A DNA stretch of 64,000 nucleotides from Trichothermofontia sichuanensis B231 (GCF_026240635.1 NZ_CP110848.1:2420501-2484500); one strand, 5' to 3'; shown: positions 1-8,778, numbered from the stretch's first letter. Numbers and translations are program-made. The notes: a model not told the origin generated them from the letters alone.

Positions 1-707
1 GTATCGGTAAAGGCGTTCACTTCTCGAAACTTATGGGTAATTAGGAGTACACTCAACCGCCCGGCGCTGACTTGCTCCCGGAGCAGGCCCAGAACCTCAT
101 CAGCTTCCTGGGGGGTTAACACGGAGGTTGGCTCATCCAGAATCAAGATCCGACTTTGTAAGTACAGTTGTTTGAGGATTTCTAACTTTTGCTTTTGCCC
201 GGCTGCCAGTTCACCCACAGGCACATCCAGCGGCACCTGAAACGGTGCGGTTTCTAGAAATGCTTGTAAATTTTTATACTCTCGTTGCCAGTGAATCAGG
301 GGGCGATCGTCATAGCGGGCGAGCACCAAGTTCTCAGCCACGGTCATCGCTGGCACGGAGGTAAAGTGTTGATAGACCATGCCAATACCATAGTGGTGGG
401 CATCCCGTGGACTCGCGATCGCCCGCCGTTGGCCATCAATTAACACTTCCCCCGCCGTTGGGGTATAAAACCCCATGATGCACTTTACCAGGGTACTTTT
501 TCCCGCGCCATTCTCCCCCAATAGAGCATGAAAGGTACCCGGTTTGAGGTGCAGAGAAACCTGATCCAGCGCCACCAAACTGCCAAAATGCTTACTCAGC
601 CGGACGACTTCCAGCTCAGGTGGCTTCATGCTCTCTGCGGTTGGGGGAGGCAATGTCCGCTCTGCCATCGTCACCGTCTCACCAACGAGATCACCAGCAT
701 CGGTCAT
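1..707 (-). CDS. ABC transporter ATP-binding protein, sugar/nucleoside type (3' end outside window)
   Basis: This is the first of the two nucleotide-binding domains expected in simple-sugar or BMP/purine-nucleoside ABC ATPases, which energise uptake at the inner membrane. The visible 235 residues contain Walker A GENGAGKST, the Q-loop segment GMVYQHFT, a signature-like stretch GELAAGQKQKLEIL and Walker B ILILDEPTSVLTPQEA followed by the switch histidine in LLITHKFREV. The PTSVLTPQEA form after Walker B is typical of the RbsA/NupO/YufO-like subfamily, whose proteins are about 500 residues, so roughly half the gene lies beyond position 1. I start it at the ATG at 707 because GGGGGAGG lies just upstream; a second ATG at 630 is possible. 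The substrate cannot be read from this part. Confidence 0.9.
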   Translation of the reverse strand, partial: MTDAGDLVGETVTMAERTLPPPTAESMKPPELEVVRLSKHFGSLVALDQVSLHLKPGTFHALLGENGAGKSTLVKCIMGFYTPTAGEVLIDGQRRAIASPRDAHHYGIGMVYQHFTSVPAMTVAENLVLARYDDRPLIHWQREYKNLQAFLETAPFQVPLDVPVGELAAGQKQKLEILKQLYLQSRILILDEPTSVLTPQEADEVLGLLREQVSAGRLSVLLITHKFREVNAFTD

Positions 708-1412
708 AGTCCTCCCCCAGCAACAGAACTTTGAGCACAATTCCAACCAATCGTTGAGGTTTGGGACAAGGGGCAACCGATACTAAATTTTGTCCTTGAC
801 GGTTTGGTTGACGTCTTTGTAACTGATACAGGCTTTACCTAATTTACTCAGTACACCGTTAAGGTTTGGATTGCGATCCAACCGGCAGTCCTCATCCCCC
901 ACCCCCTTCTCCCAAGTAGGGAGGAGAAAACCCTCACCCGCGGGTTGCCCCTATCCTACCCCGGCAAAAGTGTACTTTATGATTGAGGTAAAATCTGTAA
1001 CTAGTGGCCTGCCAGACCATTGATGGAGCTACTAGGCAACCGATCCCTGTCTCCCGTTCGTTTGCTGCCCCCACTGAACACTTCCAGTCTAATGCCACCG
1101 CTATCAGGATTGTGTAGAACAACACACATTTGGCCCAGCAATAGGGGGGAAACGTGCTCAGGCAAACACTTGGTGCTTGGGGTGCTTGCAAAGCATCTCG
1201 GCAAGAAAATTGTCCATCAACTGCTCGCCCTGCTCGTTTGACATTGCTTACAAAGCATCTTGGCAGGCAAATCGCAGTCAATGCCAATGGCCATCCATAC
1301 AGTCACCGATCGGGTGAATGCGGTTGCCAAGGGGGGGGCCTTCAGGGAAAACTAGAGTTTAAGAAAATTTAAGGTTATTTTCGTCAAAACGCTTCGCGAA
1401 CGCAAATTGAGC
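708..1412. other. Long intergenic region with degenerate repeats
   Basis: No convincing gene is visible in these 700 bases between a divergent ABC gene and glgB. It holds a degenerate copy of the CCCTCACCCC...GGGAG repeat core (about 888-940) followed at 955-999 by a 45-base segment that recurs, with a few changes, at 23678-23723. A short imperfect direct repeat built on CAAAGCATCT appears near 1190-1210 and 1250-1270. The glgB promoter must lie here, but I see no clear -35/-10 pair. Confidence 0.5.
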
Positions 1413-3491
1413 ATGTATAACACAGAAAGTCTCCCAGGCAGCCTGTTCAGTGACTTTGACCTCTACCTCTTTGGTCAAGGCAAACACTATCAGCTTTATG
1501 AAAAGCTGGGTGCCCACCTAATCAAACACAAGGGGGTAAGTGGTGTGCATTTTGCCGTTTGGGCACCGAACGCTTCAGCCGCCAGTGTGGTGGGCGATTT
1601 CAACGATTGGGGAGTCGATAAGCATCCCATGCAGGCCAATAGCCTGGGGGTCTGGGAGACTTTTATCCCTGACCTCAAGGTGGGCACAATCTATAAATTT
1701 GCAATCCGAAGTCAACACAACCACTGGTGTTTCAAAACCGATCCCGTGGGCTTCTACCAGGAATTGCGACCGGCTACGGCGTCGATCGTGGTTGACCTGA
1801 GCTACACTTGGCACGATCAGGCATGGCTCGCCCAACGACGACAGACCGATCCCCTCCAGCAGCCGATCTCTATCTACGAGGTGCACTTGGGTTCCTGGTT
1901 GCACACTAGCATTGACACCCCACCACCAGCAGGTGGGACACCAGTACCCGTTCCCGACAAGCCCGGTGCTCGCTTCTTGACCTACCGAGAACTAGCGGAT
2001 AAGCTCCTTCCCTATGTCAAGGAGATGGGCTACACTCACATTGAATTGCTACCCGTTACCGAGCATCCCTTCGATGGCTCCTGGGGCTACCAAGTGGTAG
2101 GGTTCTACGCCCCAACCTCCCGCTTTGGCACGCCGCAGGATTTTATGTATTTTATCGATCGCTGCCATCAAGAGGGCATAGGTGTGGTGATCGACTGGGT
2201 TCCCGGCCACTTCCCCAAGGATGCCCACGGCCTCGCCCGCTTTGATGGCACCCACCTATACGAACATGCCGACCCCCGCATTGGTGAACACAAGGGCTGG
2301 GGAACCCTGGCTTTTAACTATGGTCGCAATGAAGTCCGCAACTTCCTAGTGGCCAGTGCCCTCTTCTGGTTTGAGAAATATCATATCGATGGGATTCGCG
2401 TGGATGCCGTCGCCTCGATCATCTACCGCGACTATGAACGGCCCGCCGGCCAGTGGCTCCCCAACCAATATGGAGGGCGCGAGAATATCGAGGGCGTCCA
2501 GTTCCTCAAGCAGTTGAATGAAGCCATTTTTCAATACTACCCAGGGGCCCTGTCGATCGCTGAAGAGTCCACGACCTGGGCCAATGTGTCCCGACCCACT
2601 GACTGGGAGGGCGGCTTGGGTTTCAACTTCAAGTGGAATATGGGCTGGATGAACGACACCCTGCGCTACTTCCACACCCACCACGACGATCGCTCCAACC
2701 ACCACAACAAGCTAACCTTCAGCCTGCTCTACGCCTTCACTGAAAACTTCATGCTGGCCCTGTCCCACGACGAGGTGGTGCATGGCAAAGGTCACCTATT
2801 CCAGAAAATGCCAGGGGACGATTGGCAGAAAATGGCAAACGTCCGTGCCCTGTTCGGCTTCCTCTATACCCACCCCGGCAAGAAGACCCTGTTTATGGGC
2901 ATGGAATTTGGCCAAACCCGCGAGTGGAACGTCCACAACGATCTCGACTGGTGGCTGCTGAACTACGACCCCCACATCGGGGTCAAGAAACTCGTGCAAG
3001 ACCTGAACCTGTTATATCGCCGCGAACCAGCCCTTTATACTAATGACTTCCACTACGACGGCTTTGAGTGGATCGACTGTAATGATGCTGGGCGCAAGAT
3101 GCTCAGCTTTATCCGCAAGTCCAAGGACTTCCAGGATCAGGTGATTGTGGTGTGTAACTTCAAGCCCCAGGTCGAGCACAACTACTGGTTAGGGGTGCGC
3201 GAACCTGGCCATTACACCGAACTGCTGAACACTGATGCCCTTTGCTATGGGGGCAGCGATGTCATCCATCCCAATGGCGTTGAGGCCCGCGAATGGCACC
3301 ATAGCCCCTGGCCCTATGCCCTAGAAATCCGGGTGCCGCCCCTCGGCGTAGCCATTTTCAAGAAAACCTCGACCGTCAAGGCCGTTCCCCCCAATATGGC
3401 GGTAGCCACCTCCCAAGCCACCGGCATTCCCCTAACGGCTATTCCGGGCGTCAATGGCAATGGGGTTAATGGCAATGCCTCCTTTCGTTAA
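1413..3491 (+). CDS. glgB: 1,4-alpha-glucan branching enzyme (GH13)
   Basis: Glycogen branching enzyme: it cuts alpha-1,4 glucan chains and re-attaches them through alpha-1,6 links in cytoplasmic glycogen synthesis. At 692 residues it closely follows bacterial GlgB: a CBM48 domain (about 25-130, GVHFAVWAPNA), a GH13 barrel with HPFDGSWGYQ, and an all-beta C-terminus. The catalytic triad is present: nucleophile D331 in GIRVDAVAS, acid/base E384 in IAEES and D453 in LSHDEVVHG. The N-terminal N1 module found in E. coli and most cyanobacterial GlgB is missing, making this a shorter group-2 type. The ATG at 1413 is preferred over an in-frame TTG at 1407. The last 30 residues are a low-complexity tail with a short repeat (VNGNGVNGN). 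Confidence 0.95.
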   Translation: MYNTESLPGSLFSDFDLYLFGQGKHYQLYEKLGAHLIKHKGVSGVHFAVWAPNASAASVVGDFNDWGVDKHPMQANSLGVWETFIPDLKVGTIYKFAIRSQHNHWCFKTDPVGFYQELRPATASIVVDLSYTWHDQAWLAQRRQTDPLQQPISIYEVHLGSWLHTSIDTPPPAGGTPVPVPDKPGARFLTYRELADKLLPYVKEMGYTHIELLPVTEHPFDGSWGYQVVGFYAPTSRFGTPQDFMYFIDRCHQEGIGVVIDWVPGHFPKDAHGLARFDGTHLYEHADPRIGEHKGWGTLAFNYGRNEVRNFLVASALFWFEKYHIDGIRVDAVASIIYRDYERPAGQWLPNQYGGRENIEGVQFLKQLNEAIFQYYPGALSIAEESTTWANVSRPTDWEGGLGFNFKWNMGWMNDTLRYFHTHHDDRSNHHNKLTFSLLYAFTENFMLALSHDEVVHGKGHLFQKMPGDDWQKMANVRALFGFLYTHPGKKTLFMGMEFGQTREWNVHNDLDWWLLNYDPHIGVKKLVQDLNLLYRREPALYTNDFHYDGFEWIDCNDAGRKMLSFIRKSKDFQDQVIVVCNFKPQVEHNYWLGVREPGHYTELLNTDALCYGGSDVIHPNGVEAREWHHSPWPYALEIRVPPLGVAIFKKTSTVKAVPPNMAVATSQATGIPLTAIPGVNGNGVNGNASFR

Positions 3492-3616
3492 GCGTTGGTT
3501 GTGGCGCTGGTTAGGTCTGCGTTAGAGGTGTAGCGATGGAATAGAACCTGGGTGGAACAGTTCTATCGGCTGTTTCACCCTTTGCTAGAGCGCAGTCCCC
3601 GCAACCGCCCACTTGA

Positions 3617-3959
3617 TTACGCTGGATAGCGCTTCGCTGGCTCAAACAGACGTAATTGTTTTGAGTGGTGAACGATCTCCTGAGACTCACCTGCTATAAT
3701 TCTTTGATATAAAAGCCTAATGTCATCTTCATTGGCATCTTCTTCCATAAAGCGAAACGAAGATGCTGCAAGATATTGAAGTTCTTTCTCAAAAGCTAAC
3801 CAATATCTATTTTCCTGTTCAGCCACAAAGCCAGTTGTGTTAGAGCCTGCAAAAATATCGACAACTAGATCTCCAGGCTCAGTCAGAAAACGAATAAAAA
3901 ATTCTGGGAGCTTGCTAGGAAATCGTGCAGGGTGAGCCTTTAAACCTAAAGTTTTACAA
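3617..3959 (-). pseudogene. Remnant of PvuII-type DNA methyltransferase (C-terminal part)
   Basis: Open frame without a proper start, reading from the edge of the hairpin at 3960. Its translation contains [20 protein letters not shown], then motif I-like [12 protein letters not shown], then a helical C-terminus. From memory this follows the C-terminal third of M.PvuII, an N4-cytosine methyltransferase modifying CAGCTG. Motif IV (SPPF/Y) and the target-recognition region, N-terminal in this class, are absent, so it cannot be active. The surviving codons are uninterrupted, implying recent loss. It points away from the endonuclease remnant at 4017-4358, the divergent arrangement of the PvuII system. 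An internal GTG at 3826 could allow a 69-residue peptide but I see no reason to think it functional. Confidence 0.85.
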
Positions 3960-4014
3960 CTCTTCTGAGTTTATGGTGGGGGCGCGTAGCGCCCCCACCA
4001 TAAACTCAGAAGAG
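3960..4014. repeat. 55-bp perfect hairpin, short form of the 112-bp palindromic element
   Basis: Two perfect 26-base arms (CTCTTCTGAGTTTATGG continuing to GGGGGCGC, and its complement) surround the 3-base loop GTA. The same palindrome forms the left half of the elements at 44117-44228 and 56573-56684 and of the reverse-oriented diverged copy at 5271-5378. Here both ends are symmetrical and no asymmetric half follows. It lies exactly where the two divergent PvuII-type gene remnants are joined. Confidence 0.95.
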
Positions 4015-4016
4015 CC

Positions 4017-4358
4017 ATGATTTTGCCTGGTCGAGAAGGTAATGATGCTGTGGACGAATTGGGTAACGAGTATGAGCTAAAGTCAGTAAATATAGCGCTA
4101 ACTAAGAGTTTTTCGACGCATCACCACATCAATCCCAGAATTATTGAAAAATATAGACAAGTAGATTGGATATTTGCCGTCTATAGAGGAATTAACCTCA
4201 TTGCCATATACAAACTTACCCCAACTGATCTTGAGTATTTTTACAGTCAGTGGGAAACAATATGGCATAGCAGAGGTGGAAGAGATATTAACAACCCCAA
4301 GATTGCGCTAAAGTATGTGATGGAGCATGGAGTTCTTGTGTACTCAGCCGAAGGTTAA
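4017..4358 (+). pseudogene. Remnant of PvuII-type restriction endonuclease (C-terminal two thirds)
   Basis: The 113-residue frame matches, from memory, R.PvuII from its catalytic segment to its end: [11 protein letters not shown], then EYELKS, then [27 protein letters not shown] and [16 protein letters not shown]. The catalytic residues corresponding to D58, E68 and K70 of R.PvuII are retained. About 47 N-terminal residues, which carry the dimer interface and another active-site Asp in PvuII, are missing and are replaced by the hairpin ending at 4014. The ATG at 4017 arises by chance at the junction. R.PvuII is a homodimer cutting CAGCTG; this fragment is very unlikely to dimerise or cut. The controller gene that normally lies between the two genes is also gone. 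Confidence 0.87.
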
Positions 4359-4701
4359 GCTGTTTAATTGATCTGCTGGTAGCCAGACCAACCGGCTTGC
4401 ATGGGAACGCGAACGATCCTCCAGATCGCTAACCCGACTCCCTCCGTTTGGCATGATGGCTTGAGTCGTCACGGATTACGTTCACCTGCAACCCCACAGC
4501 CAGACTCCCCCTCCCTAACTACAACTACCCCAATCCAGCCGCTAGAAATAGCTGCTGAACACCAGACCCACACCAGCAAAGCCATGAAAGCCACAAAAAA
4601 TCCCGCCGCTCTGATGAGGGTAGAGCCACGAGATTACCACTATTCGGTAAATTTGTATACGTCTTTTACAATTTAAGGCGCTATACTGCCTTAAACAATA
4701 G
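4359..4701. other. Gene-free stretch after the restriction remnant
   Basis: I see no supported gene in this region. A 91-codon frame at 4401-4676 has no recognisable motif, is rich in Thr/Pro/Ser and has no ribosome-binding site; it is probably chance. Confidence 0.4.
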
Positions 4702-5019
4702 CTAGCGCAAAGAGGATGTCAGGGAAAACTTACTGGTGCCGTCCTCTGAAGCTCGCAGACTGGGGAACAGAAAATGGTTCTCCTCAACGTACTGCGCACC
4801 GAACAGCCCCTTCTCTGCCCAGAAGTAGCGATCGGTGGTATGCTCGTTGCGGCGAACCAATAACAAGGCAGGAGGTGTGATCCCTTTATCGTGGATAAAT
4901 TTACGGGCAGCCGTAACAGGTTTATCCTCACCACTTTCGATGCTATACTGAGGCACCATTTCTAGAATCCGACGTCCCTCCTGACGACGACGACTCTTCC
5001 GCTTACGTCTTCTAGCCAA
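4702..5019 (-). CDS. DUF3155 family protein
   Basis: A 105-residue cyanobacterial protein of unknown function. It opens with a strongly basic stretch (ARRRKRKSRRRQEGRRILEM) followed by the conserved body PQYSIESGEDKPVTAARKFI and ALLLVRRNEHTTDRYFWAEK, which I recognise as DUF3155. I start it at the TTG at 5019 because family members begin with M-A-R-R-R-K-R-K and GAGAGGG lies a suitable distance upstream; the frame itself is open to 5151 but those extra 44 residues do not look like the family. The basic N-terminus would suit nucleic-acid or ribosome binding, but that is inference. Confidence 0.85.
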   Translation of the reverse strand: MARRRKRKSRRRQEGRRILEMVPQYSIESGEDKPVTAARKFIHDKGITPPALLLVRRNEHTTDRYFWAEKGLFGAQYVEENHFLFPSLRASEDGTSKFSLTSSLR

Positions 5020-5270
5020 TGTGCTTACCCTCTCTGACCAACGTTGTGTGTAGTTGCAGATACCAAATCCGTCGCAAGTATATCGATTTGCAATGGAAAA
5101 TTCAACTTCTCTTAAACTTTTGACATAAACTGCAAATCCTTTGCAGTGCAAGCATTTGCGCTACTTATCACTGTAGGGGCCATGAACCAAGTTACCAGCT
5201 TTTTTAAAAAAGTTTACATTTTTGACTTTTCTCCCGTGGCATCTTCTATCTATGCCGGCTCTTCCTATCC

Positions 5271-5378
5271 CGGCTCTTCTGAGATTTGGGTGTAAACAGT
5301 ATAACCAACTACCCATGAATCATCTGAAACGCCGAGTTTAGGTGGGCGCTACGCGCCCCTACCATAAACTCAGGAGAG
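5271..5378 (-). repeat. Diverged reverse-oriented copy of the 112-bp palindromic element
   Basis: Read on the minus strand it follows the elements at 44117 and 56573: CTCTCCTGAGTTTATGG at one end, a GGGGCGC-GTA-GCGCCC hairpin, then the asymmetric half with GTTTACACCCAAATCTCAGA and the terminal AGAAGAGCC. Several mismatches and small gaps mark it as older. It ends just after the cruP stop codon and could also act as that gene's transcription terminator. Confidence 0.85.
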
Positions 5379-5381
5379 TTT

Positions 5382-7016
5382 CTATCCATTTGCCTTGTCG
5401 GCAGGGGCGCGATCGCTGCCGGAGCCATAGGTCCAGGCATCTTGCCAGCGATGGTAGGTGTATTGGGCCTTGGCAGGTAAGAACCTAGCCCAGGGGGCCA
5501 GAGTAGTCGCGAGGGGGGCTAGGGCTGTGTAAACGCCCAGATTGGCATAGTGGCGCGACCAATCCAGGAGAGTGAGCGGGCCTACTTGGGGTAGAAGCTG
5601 AAAAATTAAGCGAGGATAGTGCAGGGCTGCCCGTGACAGGGTTATGGATAGGGCGGGGAATTGGATGACATCTTGTAAGAAGGGTTTGAGCACATCCTCC
5701 CCGGCAGCCGCCATTACGCCAAAAATGGCGTCCAGAAGACGGTTGATCTGATTGGGATCAGGGGTTTGATCGAGGCGGACACTCATGGTTTGCTGAAACA
5801 GCCAGGTCACGGCTAGATTCGGTTGGTAAGGCTGGAGTCCCTGGAGGGAGCGGCGATCGAGGCGATCGCTGCTGAGTGCTTCCCCAATACCTGTACTGAG
5901 GCGGTGCAAATGGCGCAACATGGCCCCAAACCCGCCAAAACTGAGGGGAGACTGACTGCTGCTACTGTCTCCGACGGGCAGAATCCGCGCCCAGGGCAGG
6001 CGCAAGGGACTTTGGCGATAACTGGGGAAAAAGCCGAAGAGGGCACGTTGCCACTGTAAATCTGAGAGGGAGACACCCTGGTAGTCCGGCAGGAGCCGTA
6101 GGTAATCTTCAAACAATTGGGTCAAGCTGGGGCGATCGGGGTGGGCATCAACGTAGGTAAACAAGTAGGTCGTCCGGCCTTCCCTAGCGGGGAATGCTTC
6201 CCAGAAGTACTGGCAGTGGTTCTGGATCGGTGTAAATGAGACCAACAAGTCCCCTGTTTCATTCTGGGGAAAGCCACGGGCGCAGGTGCCCACCACCAGG
6301 CAAATCCCGTCGGGGACTTGCCCCTGACGCGCCTGACCCACGATCGGCGAAAAGTGTCCCATTGCATCCAGCAATAGCCGTCCCCGTAATCGCTCTGGAA
6401 CTGGGCTAGCGGACACCGAGCCTGGGGCGATGATTCCAGGTGCCGACGCTGATCGCCGCATAGCCTTGACGGCAACACCATCCGGATGGAGCGTCGCTCC
6501 CACAAACGCCGTATGTTCTAACAAGTGGCCACCTGCAGCTAAAAAACGCTGTTTCAAGCGTTCCAGGAGAAAGACCGGGTCAACCCCCAGATTAAGAACG
6601 TCGGCGACCCAATAGTCGGAGTTACCCAGAAAGCTGATCCGGGCAGGATTATAGGTTGTGGCGATCGCCCGCGTCAGTTCCTCCGGTGATAATAGCCCCA
6701 GCTCAAGAAAAACCTGCAATTCCGATCGCGACACATTCCACTCCTGATCGCGACCGCGCAGTGCCCCCCGTTCAAGCAACGCTACCCGCCAGCCCTGTTG
6801 GGCCAACGCCGCCCCGATAAAAATTCCTAAGGTACCGCCACTGATAATCACATCCCAATCCACGGTTCCCAAGGGATTGGGCTCTGCATGGACAACCTGG
6901 GGAATGGGTAATTGGCGCTGGCGGAGAGATTGCCAAAGGCGATCTGCCTGCATCAGTCCCTGCTGGGGATTGCCCGGTATTTGGGGCAGGATAACGTCGG
7001 TCAATAAGGGTGGCAT
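5382..7016 (-). CDS. cruP: CruP-like FAD-dependent lycopene cyclase paralogue
   Basis: A 544-residue flavoprotein. An FAD/NAD-binding Rossmann segment lies about residues 53-84 (WDVIISGGTLGIFIGAALAQ then GWRVALLERG). The body resembles the CruA/CruP family of cyanobacterial lycopene cyclases, with DAMGHFSPIVGQAR and LPVGDSSSSQSPLSFGGFGA near the second flavin contact. Length is nearer CruP (about 550) than CruA (about 650). CruP has been linked to carotenoid metabolism under oxidative stress and is a poor cyclase. The gene stands alone; its start at 7016 follows a short AT-rich leader. The assignment to CruP rather than another cyanobacterial FAD oxidoreductase is from memory. Confidence 0.75.
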   Translation of the reverse strand: MPPLLTDVILPQIPGNPQQGLMQADRLWQSLRQRQLPIPQVVHAEPNPLGTVDWDVIISGGTLGIFIGAALAQQGWRVALLERGALRGRDQEWNVSRSELQVFLELGLLSPEELTRAIATTYNPARISFLGNSDYWVADVLNLGVDPVFLLERLKQRFLAAGGHLLEHTAFVGATLHPDGVAVKAMRRSASAPGIIAPGSVSASPVPERLRGRLLLDAMGHFSPIVGQARQGQVPDGICLVVGTCARGFPQNETGDLLVSFTPIQNHCQYFWEAFPAREGRTTYLFTYVDAHPDRPSLTQLFEDYLRLLPDYQGVSLSDLQWQRALFGFFPSYRQSPLRLPWARILPVGDSSSSQSPLSFGGFGAMLRHLHRLSTGIGEALSSDRLDRRSLQGLQPYQPNLAVTWLFQQTMSVRLDQTPDPNQINRLLDAIFGVMAAAGEDVLKPFLQDVIQFPALSITLSRAALHYPRLIFQLLPQVGPLTLLDWSRHYANLGVYTALAPLATTLAPWARFLPAKAQYTYHRWQDAWTYGSGSDRAPADKANG

Positions 7017-7140
7017 GAAAACTTTACAAAAACATCATCAAAAGTCGGGGTAGCAGTATGGTCATGCCCCTACTCTTTCGCCCAGAATAAGAAGTATGGA
7101 CTCATCACTCATCTTTAAATGTAGGCTGGATGTAAAGATT

Positions 7141-7473
7141 ATGAAGCGCCTTTCTCAACACCCTATCCGTCATCACAGACATCCGGCTTTCCGACTTCTG
7201 GCTCTAGGGGTACTGGGGGGAGCGGTTGTAGGACTGACTGCGCCTGCCAGTGCTCAGATCTTTCAGAATGATGGGTTATCGCAATCTACCTCCTCCCAGC
7301 CCGATACCTCGTATTACGACAGTTTGTATGCCGGTTATGATAGCTATTCCGGGGAAGCGAGCACCGGCACCTATGGGACTGAGGGCGTGCCGGAGCCAAC
7401 GATTCTCGCGGGTCTTATCCTGGCAGGGGTGGGTTTTACCTATCTACGGCATTATCAACCGCAAAAAGTCTGA
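7141..7473 (+). CDS. Small exported protein with PEP-CTERM sorting signal
   Basis: A 110-residue protein. The N-terminus is basic (MKRLSQHPIRHHRHP) followed by a hydrophobic stretch and PASAQ, a likely signal-peptidase site. The middle is rich in Ser, Tyr, Gly and Asp (YYDSLYAGYDSYSG). The C-terminus is VPEP, then a transmembrane segment (TILAGLILAGVGFTYL), then RHYQPQK: the three-part PEP-CTERM signal recognised by exosortases, which attach proteins to the cell surface. The ATG at 7141 is chosen because it gives a normal signal peptide; the frame is open from 7096. The function of the mature peptide is unknown. Confidence 0.8.
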   Translation: MKRLSQHPIRHHRHPAFRLLALGVLGGAVVGLTAPASAQIFQNDGLSQSTSSQPDTSYYDSLYAGYDSYSGEASTGTYGTEGVPEPTILAGLILAGVGFTYLRHYQPQKV

Positions 7474-7495
7474 GCCGCCCATATCTACCTCAGTT

Positions 7496-7870
7496 CTACC
7501 TGGGTGATGGTGGTTCAGGATGTGGGAAGCGGCATTCAACCGTAACTCGGAGGTTGCACCCCGCTTCTCCAGTAGCAATGTAGGGGATGCCCGTCATGCC
7601 ACTCACGGCCACACCAAACTCCAGGGTGACTGTTTCCACCTCGGCGATCGCAAGTTCACGAAACGCATTCAAGGTTGAATTGGTATAGGCGCGGATTGCG
7701 CCTTCAATTTGTTTAAAGCTCGGTAGATGGGCGCCACCTCCCTTAGCACCAGTCCGTTGCTGTTCACCACTGACCGCCGCTAGGTTAGGCGCAGGCGAAT
7801 CGAGATCATCGCGCGTCTCAATGTAAATTTCTGTCCCATCATCCAACTTGATCGGGGTTAAAGAAGTCAT
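7496..7870 (-). CDS. Trypco1/CU044_2847-like protein
   Basis: A 124-residue protein resembling the CU044_2847 family (trypsin-co-occurring domain 1): an opening strand IKLDDGTEIYIETRDD, a central helix TLNAFRELAI, and the strand pair VETVTLEFGVAVSGM then CNLRVTVECRF. Members often lie next to trypsin-like proteases or other effector genes and are thought to be accessory parts of conflict or signalling systems. No protease or effector is adjacent here, so this copy is an orphan. It converges with the PEP-CTERM gene, with 22 bases between their stops. Confidence 0.72.
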   Translation of the reverse strand: MTSLTPIKLDDGTEIYIETRDDLDSPAPNLAAVSGEQQRTGAKGGGAHLPSFKQIEGAIRAYTNSTLNAFRELAIAEVETVTLEFGVAVSGMTGIPYIATGEAGCNLRVTVECRFPHPEPPSPR

Positions 7871-8547
7871 TTTATGGCAACCCTAGGTGTACATACGGTG
7901 CACCCAGCATAAACCCGGTTACAGGCGATGCTAAACAGGTTTAGGGACACGGGGGGTGAGTCCCCTCGATCGATAGTGATGGGTGTCTTTACTTTTGTAT
8001 TGTTTACTTAACAAATGTATCGTTTTTCTGGCGGGTCGAGTTGCAATTAGGGAGATATGCTAGGATACTAACCCCCAGCCAGCGAGAAATTGAACCTTGG
8101 CAGCATCGCTCAGGGGTAAAGGGGCGGGTAGTTGCACTCCCAGTCATTAGAGAAGCTGTCATGGGTGCCATCAGGGATTTGGACCCTGGGTATGTGTTTT
8201 AGCTGTGCCTAAATTGAGATCAAAGGATCTGAGCGGCAGGCTAGGTGAGAGGGGGAACCTTTGGCTGCACCAGGTAGTCAGGTAATCAACCTCTACAACC
8301 GATACTTGAGCGGGGGAGTGCTGTCGGCAGAACGTTGACTCAAGATACTTAGCCTGGAAAGTGGCGCCTAGAGGGGCTGGCCCAACGCTTGCTGGTTTGA
8401 GGCGGGTTAGCCCAGATGAGTTGGCGCATTCCGGTGACACTGATCACGCAGTTCCCTTGAATAAATCACCTTGTGGGTGATTCCACATCATATACCCGGC
8501 TTCAGAACTGGTCGAGGATAGTAAACATAATCCAACTGGTGTATCTT
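7871..8547. other. Gene-free region, possible unassigned RNA
   Basis: About 680 bases without a supported gene. The part from about 8080 to 8460 is GC-rich and contains several short complementary segments, but I could not match it to tmRNA, 6S RNA, SRP RNA or a known riboswitch. A small hairpin AATCACC-TTGT-GGGTGATT at about 8463-8480 could be a terminator or a processing site just before the next gene. An 89-codon minus-strand frame here has no recognisable motif. Confidence 0.35.
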
Positions 8548-8778
8548 ATGAATCCCTCCCATGCTATTCGATTACTTGTTGAGAAAGCACTATATTTCAA
8601 GCGGTTAACCCCTGAAATTGAAGCTGCTATTAACCGTGAGTTAACTCGCTTGGGGTATATCTCGGACATTGACTATGAGGCCCTAGAACTGTTGATGGAT
8701 GAAATGGATGCAGGCCGGATTCAACTGGTGCCGCGGGCGTCTTTTCTCAATCAAGATCCCCTGCTAGGTAGTTTGTAG
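8548..8778 (+). CDS. Small conserved hypothetical protein
   Basis: A 76-residue acidic, helical protein beginning MNPSHAIRLLVEKALYFKRL and continuing TPEIEAAINRELTRLGYISD and YEALELLMDEMDAG. It resembles small cyanobacterial proteins of unknown function. The ATG at 8548 is preferred; the frame extends upstream to 8473 but those residues look non-coding. No role is proposed. Confidence 0.6.
   Translation: MNPSHAIRLLVEKALYFKRLTPEIEAAINRELTRLGYISDIDYEALELLMDEMDAGRIQLVPRASFLNQDPLLGSL

Noticed and set aside
4401-4676. 91-codon plus-strand frame
   Set aside because: Low-complexity Thr/Pro/Ser composition, no ribosome-binding site, no family resemblance.
8171-8440. 89-codon minus-strand frame
   Set aside because: No recognisable motif, no start signal; composition looks non-coding.
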